A model generated the notes under the pieces. It was given only the letters and a program-made list of their open reading frames with translations. It had not been told where the DNA came from and did not search any database. A program made the translations under genes and the position numbers. A stretch of 8,629 nt of DNA from Candidatus Moraniibacteriota bacterium (GTDB lineage: Bacteria; Patescibacteriota; Minisyncoccia; Moranbacterales; UBA9337). Numbering within the stretch: the stretch's first letter is position 1; every line of letters starts with the position of its first letter. Shown here one piece after another: positions 5,833-8,629 of the stretch. The stretch spans positions 1 to 8,629 of the forward strand of contig JAGYNK010000023.1 of NCBI GenBank assembly GCA_018400055.1. The letters run 5' to 3'.

Positions 5833-6750
5833 ATGCCTACCATTAAAAACATTCAGCAAAAATATTTTTCCAAAATATCTCCATCCGATTTGGAGATTTT
5901 AATTTCTTATGTCATTAAAAAGCCTAAAGAATTTATCTTAACACATCCAAAATTCTCAGTGAACAGTGATCGGGGAACAGTGATCAATAAATTAATTTGT
6001 CGGCGCCTAAAAAAAGAGCCGCTGGCTTACATCACCGGACATAAAGAATTTTACGGGCTGGACTTCAAAGTTAATAAAAATGTTTTAATCCCCCGTCCGG
6101 AAACGGAACAGATCGTAGAACTTGCAATGAAAAATTTGTCATCCGCAATTCAGAGAAATGAAAAAATAATAATCGCGGACATTGGCACAGGATCCGGCAA
6201 TATTATCATTTCAATGGCAAAATGGTTAAAAAAATCTAAATTACCAATTACTAATTACCAATTACTAGCTTCTGATATCTCTTCAAAGGTTCTGCTTCTC
6301 GCCCGAAAAAACGCTAAAATTCACAAAGTGGATAAAAAAATAAAATTTCTGCAAGGCGATTTACTGGAACCATTAACAAAAACTATTAAAAAAGAAAAAT
6401 TAAAAATTCAAAATTCAAAATTCAAAATTCAAATTACTGCCAACCTTCCTTATCTTTCAAAGAAAATTTATGCTTCCACTCCCGCCGATGTAAAAAAATA
6501 CGAACCTAAAAATGCTTTATATAGTTCCGAGAAAGGATTGGGACATTATAAAAATTTGTTTGGACAAATTAATTTCTTAATTACCAATTACCGATTACCG
6601 ATTACTCTATTCTTAGAATTCAGTCCGGAACAGAAAAACAGACTTGCTAAATTAATTGAAAATTATTTTCCCCAATCAAAAATAAAATTCAGCCGAGATT
6701 TGTCCGGAAAATGGAGAACATGCGAAATCGGCATTACACCAAAAAATTAG
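5833..6750 (+). CDS. prmC: release factor glutamine N5-methyltransferase (PrmC/HemK)
   Basis: SAM-dependent cytoplasmic methyltransferase modifying the glutamine of the GGQ motif in release factors. 305 residues, longer than the roughly 277 of E. coli PrmC. The N-terminal helical recognition domain is about 1-80 and contains RRLKKEPLAYITGHKEFYGLDF, typical of PrmC. Then come VLIPRPETE (84-92), the SAM-binding motif I ADIGTGSGNI (115-124), the acidic motif II region LASDIS, GDLLEP, and the catalytic motif as NLPY (204-207) where the family usually has NPPY. EPKNALYSSEKGLGHY (224-239) matches the conserved EP..AL....GL..Y block. Four heptanucleotide arrays (5957-5984, 6239-6266, 6403-6430, 6579-6606) encode SVNSDRGTVI, KLPITNYQLL, KIQNSKFKIQ and LITNYRLPIT and account for much of the extra length. 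No Shine-Dalgarno site. The preceding prfA encodes its substrate. Confidence 0.93.
   Translation: MPTIKNIQQKYFSKISPSDLEILISYVIKKPKEFILTHPKFSVNSDRGTVINKLICRRLKKEPLAYITGHKEFYGLDFKVNKNVLIPRPETEQIVELAMKNLSSAIQRNEKIIIADIGTGSGNIIISMAKWLKKSKLPITNYQLLASDISSKVLLLARKNAKIHKVDKKIKFLQGDLLEPLTKTIKKEKLKIQNSKFKIQITANLPYLSKKIYASTPADVKKYEPKNALYSSEKGLGHYKNLFGQINFLITNYRLPITLFLEFSPEQKNRLAKLIENYFPQSKIKFSRDLSGKWRTCEIGITPKN
5957..5984 (+). repeat. heptanucleotide array 1 in prmC (CAGTGAW x4)
   Basis: Four consecutive 7-mers: CAGTGAA, CAGTGAT, CGGGGAA, CAGTGAT. They encode residues 42-51 in the N-terminal domain of PrmC, before the family-conserved RRLKKEPLAYITG. Confidence 0.8.
6239..6266 (+). repeat. heptanucleotide array 2 in prmC (AATTACY x4)
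   Basis: Four consecutive 7-mers alternating AATTACC, AATTACT, AATTACC, AATTACT. They encode residues 136-145, in the loop between the motif I helix and the strand leading to the motif II acidic residue (LASD). Confidence 0.85.
6403..6430 (+). repeat. heptanucleotide array 3 in prmC (AAAATTC x4)
   Basis: Four perfect copies of AAAATTC. They encode residues 191-200, directly before the catalytic NLPY motif, in the place where the family has the loop and the start of the strand leading to NPPY. Confidence 0.9.
6579..6606 (+). repeat. heptanucleotide array 4 in prmC (RATTACY x4)
   Basis: Four consecutive 7-mers: AATTACC, AATTACC, GATTACC, GATTACT, related to array 2 but read in another codon phase. 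They encode residues 249-258, before the strand LFLEF near the C-terminus. Confidence 0.85.
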
Positions 6751-6762
6751 GTTATTGTCTAG

Positions 6763-6791
6763 TTGACGCTTAAAAGGGGTCGCGGTAAAAT
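6763..6791 (+). promoter_or_regulatory. strong sigma-70-type promoter of the membrane-anchored gene
   Basis: TTGACG (6763-6768) and TAAAAT (6786-6791) are 17 nt apart, each five of six to consensus. Initiation is expected near 6798, giving a leader of about 90 nt, unlike the leaderless arrangement proposed for the neighbours. Confidence 0.7.
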
Positions 6792-6843
6792 CATAGAATA
6801 TGGGTAAGCTTCAACGAAAGCAGTCCTTTAATAATTAAAAAAT

Positions 6844-6880
6844 CTCGTTTATAAAAAAGCGAGGTCTAGAAAGGAAGGTG
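6844..6880 (+). promoter_or_regulatory. leader hairpin and strong Shine-Dalgarno site
   Basis: CTCGTTT (6844-6850) pairs with AAGCGAG (6857-6863) through one G-U pair. It is followed by AAAGGAAGGTG (6870-6880), a strong Shine-Dalgarno match 7 nt before the ATG at 6888. The hairpin lies just upstream of the ribosome site and leaves it free; it matches no riboswitch class that I recognise. Confidence 0.6.
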
Positions 6881-6887
6881 ACAATAA

Positions 6888-7574
6888 ATGGAAGAAGATT
6901 TAAACGAAAATAAAGATGATATGACAGGCTCTATCCAAAAATGGCTTCAAGATAATCTCCGCATTATCATCAGCGTTATCATAGTGGTTGTTATCGCCGG
7001 CGGAATTTATTCTTATTCCAAGAGATCCGAAGCTCCTGAGCAACTTGCTGATATGGAAGCTGGGGAAATGGAGCAATTAATGGAAGATGAGGAGCTTATG
7101 GAAAACGGGGAAATTGAAACATCGGAAGAAGCTGAAGAAATAATTATTGATGAAGATGAAGAAGAAACAACTGATGAAGAAATAATTGAAGTGGAAAAAG
7201 AAGAGCCAGCCGTTAAGAAAGAAAAAGTTGAAACAGAAAAAGAGCAAGTTACCTCTGTGGCTACCAGCAAAGAAACGGAAAAATCTTTTATTGAGAGCGC
7301 CCAAAAAGGAGAAGGCGTTACCCACTTAGCCCGCCGAGCGCTTTCTGATTACCTGGAAAAGAATGCGGACTCTGAACTGAAAGCGGAGCACAAAATTTAC
7401 ATAGAAGACTATCTTCGCAAGAAAGTAAACTTCAATGATAGAGTTTTCACTGGAACAACGGTAGAATTTTCCAAAGATTTAGTCAGGGAAGCTATTGATG
7501 AATCTAAAAAGCTTAATGACGCCCAGATTAAAAATCTTCACAAATACGCCGTTATGGTTCCGTCACTGTCATAA
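6888..7574 (+). CDS. single-pass membrane protein with acidic linker and conserved C-terminal domain
   Basis: Function unknown. 228 residues. Residues 1-24 are a charged N-terminus (MEEDLNENKDDMTGSIQKWL), 25-43 a transmembrane segment (RIIISVIIVVVIAGGIYSY) followed by SKR, and about 48-125 a very acidic Glu/Asp-rich, probably disordered linker. About 128-228 form a compact domain: SFIESAQKGEGVTHLARRALSDYL, AEHKIYIEDYLRKKV, VEFSKDLVREAIDESKKLND. KGEGVTHLARRAL faintly resembles the start of a LysM repeat, and I recall similar membrane-anchored proteins in Parcubacteria, but no function follows. The C-terminal domain probably lies outside the cytoplasm on a flexible stalk; charges on the two sides of the segment do not settle the topology. 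It has its own promoter, a clear Shine-Dalgarno site and a strong terminator, so it is probably monocistronic and well expressed. Confidence 0.88.
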   Translation: MEEDLNENKDDMTGSIQKWLQDNLRIIISVIIVVVIAGGIYSYSKRSEAPEQLADMEAGEMEQLMEDEELMENGEIETSEEAEEIIIDEDEEETTDEEIIEVEKEEPAVKKEKVETEKEQVTSVATSKETEKSFIESAQKGEGVTHLARRALSDYLEKNADSELKAEHKIYIEDYLRKKVNFNDRVFTGTTVEFSKDLVREAIDESKKLNDAQIKNLHKYAVMVPSLS

Positions 7575-7666
7575 AATCTGGACCTGGAATCTCAGTAATT
7601 CAAAAACAAATACATAAATTCTACTGTTCTTTATATTTATTACAATTTTTACTACAATTTCAATAG

Positions 7667-7700
7667 CAAATCCCGCCATAAATATGGCGGGATTTGTTTT
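7667..7700 (+). terminator. strong rho-independent terminator of the membrane-anchored gene
   Basis: CAAATCCCGCCAT (7667-7679) and ATGGCGGGATTTG (7684-7696) form a perfect 13-bp stem with a 4-nt loop, followed by TTTT and a T-rich tract. It lies 92 nt past the stop at 7574. No A-run precedes it, so it acts on the plus strand. Confidence 0.9.
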
Positions 7701-7746
7701 CTAAATATTTTTGTTTTTAAGACATTTTAAAACTATCAATTGCATC

Positions 7747-7768
7747 CGTAATTACGTTCGTAATTACG
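7747..7768. repeat. duplicated 10-bp palindrome
   Basis: CGTAATTACG occurs twice (7747-7756 and 7759-7768) separated by TT. Each copy is a palindrome by itself, so the pair can act as a tandem site for a dimeric protein or as one hairpin. Confidence 0.65.
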
Positions 7769-7771
7769 CAC

Positions 7772-7804
7772 AAAAAATAGATGCTATCATATCGCCATCA
7801 GCTA
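7772..7804 (-). terminator. weak terminator-like hairpin, minus strand
   Basis: TAGATG (7778-7783) can pair with CAT...CTA (7796-7798 and 7802-7804) around a CAG bulge. On the minus strand it is followed by six U (7777-7772). The stem is imperfect and G-C poor; support comes mainly from its similarity in flank and layout to the stronger hairpin at 8116-8155. Confidence 0.3.
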
Positions 7805-7808
7805 CAAC

Positions 7809-7852
7809 AAAAAATAAATTACCATATTATGTAATTACATAATATGGTAATT
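7809..7852 (-). terminator. 36-bp perfect palindrome with minus-strand U-tract
   Basis: Positions 7817-7852 are a perfect palindrome with half-site AATTACCATATTATGTAA. On the minus strand six U follow directly (7814-7809), so it can work as a terminator for RNA read from the right. As DNA it could also extrude as a cruciform or bind a protein. Confidence 0.5.
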
Positions 7853-7857
7853 CGTGC

Positions 7858-7895
7858 CATAAAAAAACCCGAATATTAAATTCCGGGTTTTTATG
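7858..7895. terminator. bidirectional rho-independent terminator
   Basis: AAACCCG (7865-7871) pairs with CGGGTTT (7884-7890), with AA/TT pairs inside a one-base bulge. Seven A precede the stem (7861-7867) and five T follow it (7888-7892), so it can terminate in both directions. It suits a site between convergent genes. Confidence 0.75.
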
Positions 7896-7951
7896 ATTTT
7901 ATAAAAAACACTGACTATAATTAATTCTTTCCGCCAATTTAATCTTGCATA

Positions 7952-7976
7952 TTGAATCATTATTTAAATAATTCAA
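7952..7976. repeat. AT-rich inverted repeat
   Basis: TTGAAT (7952-7957) pairs with ATTCAA (7971-7976) and the self-complementary TATTTAAATA lies between. The hexamer CTTGCA flanks it on both sides (7944-7949 and 7977-7982). No function can be assigned. Confidence 0.4.
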
Positions 7977-8031
7977 CTTGCAACCAATAACATTATTATA
8001 AAATATCTGTTTTTTCATATAAGCCAGAAAC

Positions 8032-8080
8032 TTATTTTTCTTATTCTTTCAATCTGCAAAATAAAAAGAATAAGAAATAA
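8032..8080. repeat. long inverted repeat with 15-nt loop
   Basis: CTTATTCTTT (8040-8049) and AAAGAATAAG (8065-8074) pair perfectly over 10 bp, extended by TTATTT/AAATAA (8032-8037 with 8075-8080) across a TT bulge. There is no T-tract on either side, so it is not a typical terminator; it may be a structured part of an untranslated or small RNA. Confidence 0.55.
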
Positions 8081-8109
8081 TCACGGATACAATTATAAAT
8101 TATACGTAC

Positions 8110-8155
8110 AAAAAATAGGTACCATTTTGTTGCGACCGCAACAAAATGGTACCTA
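8110..8155 (-). terminator. 18-bp perfect hairpin with minus-strand U-tract
   Basis: TAGGTACCATTTTGTTGC (8116-8133) and its exact inverted copy (8138-8155) flank the 4-nt loop GACC. Read on the minus strand, the stem is followed by six U (8115-8110), as in an intrinsic terminator. It lies downstream of the response regulator's own terminator. Confidence 0.65.
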
Positions 8156-8211
8156 AAAATATATTACTAAGACTATATAAGATTGTGAAAAAAATATGGA
8201 GAGGAATGAAA

Positions 8212-8242
8212 TAAAAAAAGCCCAAACATTGAAGTCTGGGCT
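8212..8242 (-). terminator. rho-independent terminator of the response regulator gene
   Basis: AGCCCA (8219-8224) pairs with TGGGCT (8237-8242) with a 12-nt loop. On the minus strand seven U follow (8219-8213). It is 27 nt past the TGA of the response regulator. Confidence 0.8.
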
Positions 8243-8268
8243 ACTATAATCTCGAGTAAGAAAAAACC

Positions 8269-8629
8269 TCATAATAGTTCTTGGGCAACCATTCTTAATT
8301 GTTCCAGCTTGAATGGCTTTTTTAAAAACGCATCAGCCCCAGCCTCTTTGGCTAAGCTGGACAATGTTTCCCCTATTCCGGAAATCATTATAATCTTAAT
8401 TCCCGGATAAATTTTTTTAACTTTCTTAGTAAGTTCCTGCCCATTCATCCTGGGCATTTCCAGATCTGTGATAACCAGATCTGTTTTCCAGCCACATTCT
8501 TTCGTGATCTTGTACCAAGCTGATTGACCGTCTTCGCACATTACAATATCATGACCCCCCTGCTTCTCCAAAAGGAATTTCACTAAAATTTTCCTCATAT
8601 CTTCATCATCATCCACCACTAAAATCACG
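8269..8629 (-). CDS. single-domain response regulator (CheY/Spo0F-like), 5' end beyond window
   Basis: Receiver protein of a two-component phosphorelay. The visible part is about 119 residues and ends just after the receiver domain, so there is no fused output domain. Family residues are present: acidic pocket DDD in ILVVDDDED (6-8, counting from the first full codon), phosphoacceptor D55 in VITDLEMPRMNG, the switch Ser in MISGIGE (S83), and the conserved Lys in FLKKPF (K104). The first visible codon is a GTG, but the family usually has a few residues such as MKK before ILVVDDD, so the start is probably just outside the window. As a stand-alone receiver it may control a protein partner or pass a phosphate on; its kinase is not in view. 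It converges on the membrane-protein gene and has its own terminator. Confidence 0.92.
   Translation of the reverse strand, partial: VILVVDDDEDMRKILVKFLLEKQGGHDIVMCEDGQSAWYKITKECGWKTDLVITDLEMPRMNGQELTKKVKKIYPGIKIIMISGIGETLSSLAKEAGADAFLKKPFKLEQLRMVAQELL

Larger units (their letters stand above)
7575..8268. other. gene-free, hairpin-dense intergenic region
   Basis: No convincing coding sequence on either strand; frames are short and lack start signals. The region separates two convergent genes and holds at least eight inverted repeats, several with T-tracts on the minus strand (listed separately). No tRNA, rRNA or CRISPR pattern was seen. Two perfect TATAAT boxes on the minus strand (8099-8104 and 8092-8097) lack a convincing -35. 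Confidence 0.7.

Noticed and set aside
6751..6887. Riboswitch in the leader of the membrane-anchored gene
   Set aside because: Only one short hairpin is visible, the ribosome site is not sequestered and no known riboswitch core is recognisable.
7013..7325. Minus-strand open frames opposite the acidic linker
   Set aside because: They are Ser- and Phe-rich mirror products of the GAA/GAG-rich linker codons, without start signals.
8116..8155. Integron attC-like site or transposon end
   Set aside because: The arms are exact inverted copies without the unpaired extrahelical bases and without RYYYAAC/GTTRRRY core boxes in the right places. The minus-strand U-tract makes a terminator a simpler reading.
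7740..8160. CRISPR array or replication origin
   Set aside because: The inverted repeats differ in sequence and spacing, with no constant repeat and spacer pattern. I saw no cluster of DnaA-box-like TTATCCACA sites and no dnaA or dnaN nearby.
8196..8249. 17-codon plus-strand ORF starting ATGGAGAGG
   Set aside because: It runs into the minus-strand terminator of the response regulator, has no clear ribosome site and resembles nothing known.

Overview
This looks like an AT-rich bacterial chromosome segment from the Candidate Phyla Radiation (Patescibacteria), most plausibly a Parcubacteria-type genome. I infer this from the composition, the absence of Shine-Dalgarno sequences in front of most genes, the style of the housekeeping proteins, a SecD with a large peptidyl-prolyl isomerase-like insert, and a membrane-anchored hypothetical whose C-terminal domain resembles proteins I recall from that group. 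UGA acts as a stop (tyrS and the response regulator end in TGA), so this is not a UGA-recoded lineage. No taxonomic search was possible.

Layout. At the left (125-517, +) is a small coiled-coil-like hypothetical whose open frame runs straight through an intrinsic terminator, so its true end is doubtful. An AT-rich palindrome and tandem repeat separates it from a minus-strand block, in order of transcription secD (4529-2799), secF (2674-1775), tyrS (1752-562). secD and secF encode the SecDF accessory translocase. Between them sits an 85-bp two-hairpin REPIN/MITE-like element. tyrS encodes tyrosyl-tRNA synthetase and has its own promoter inside the end of secF. Divergent from secD is the plus-strand pair prfA (RF1) and prmC (the methyltransferase that modifies the GGQ glutamine of release factors), a functionally logical pair. 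A membrane-anchored protein with an acidic linker follows (6888-7574), with a strong promoter and a clear Shine-Dalgarno site. A gene-free stretch of about 690 bp (7575-8268), crowded with inverted repeats, separates it from a convergent single-domain response regulator cut by the right window edge (8269-8629, -).

Main points for a second look: (1) the periplasmic/extracytoplasmic region of SecD carries a parvulin (PpiC-type) domain whose first beta-strand motif lies after the rest of the domain, as in a circular permutation; (2) prmC contains four separate heptanucleotide arrays, each exactly four units (28 bp), all kept in frame; (3) tyrS, secD and perhaps prfA have near-consensus promoters placed so that transcription would start at or next to the ATG, suggesting leaderless mRNAs; (4) the 7575-8268 gap has up to five terminator-like hairpins in a row on the minus strand, including perfect 36-bp and 40-nt inverted repeats, with a shared sequence flanking at least two of them.
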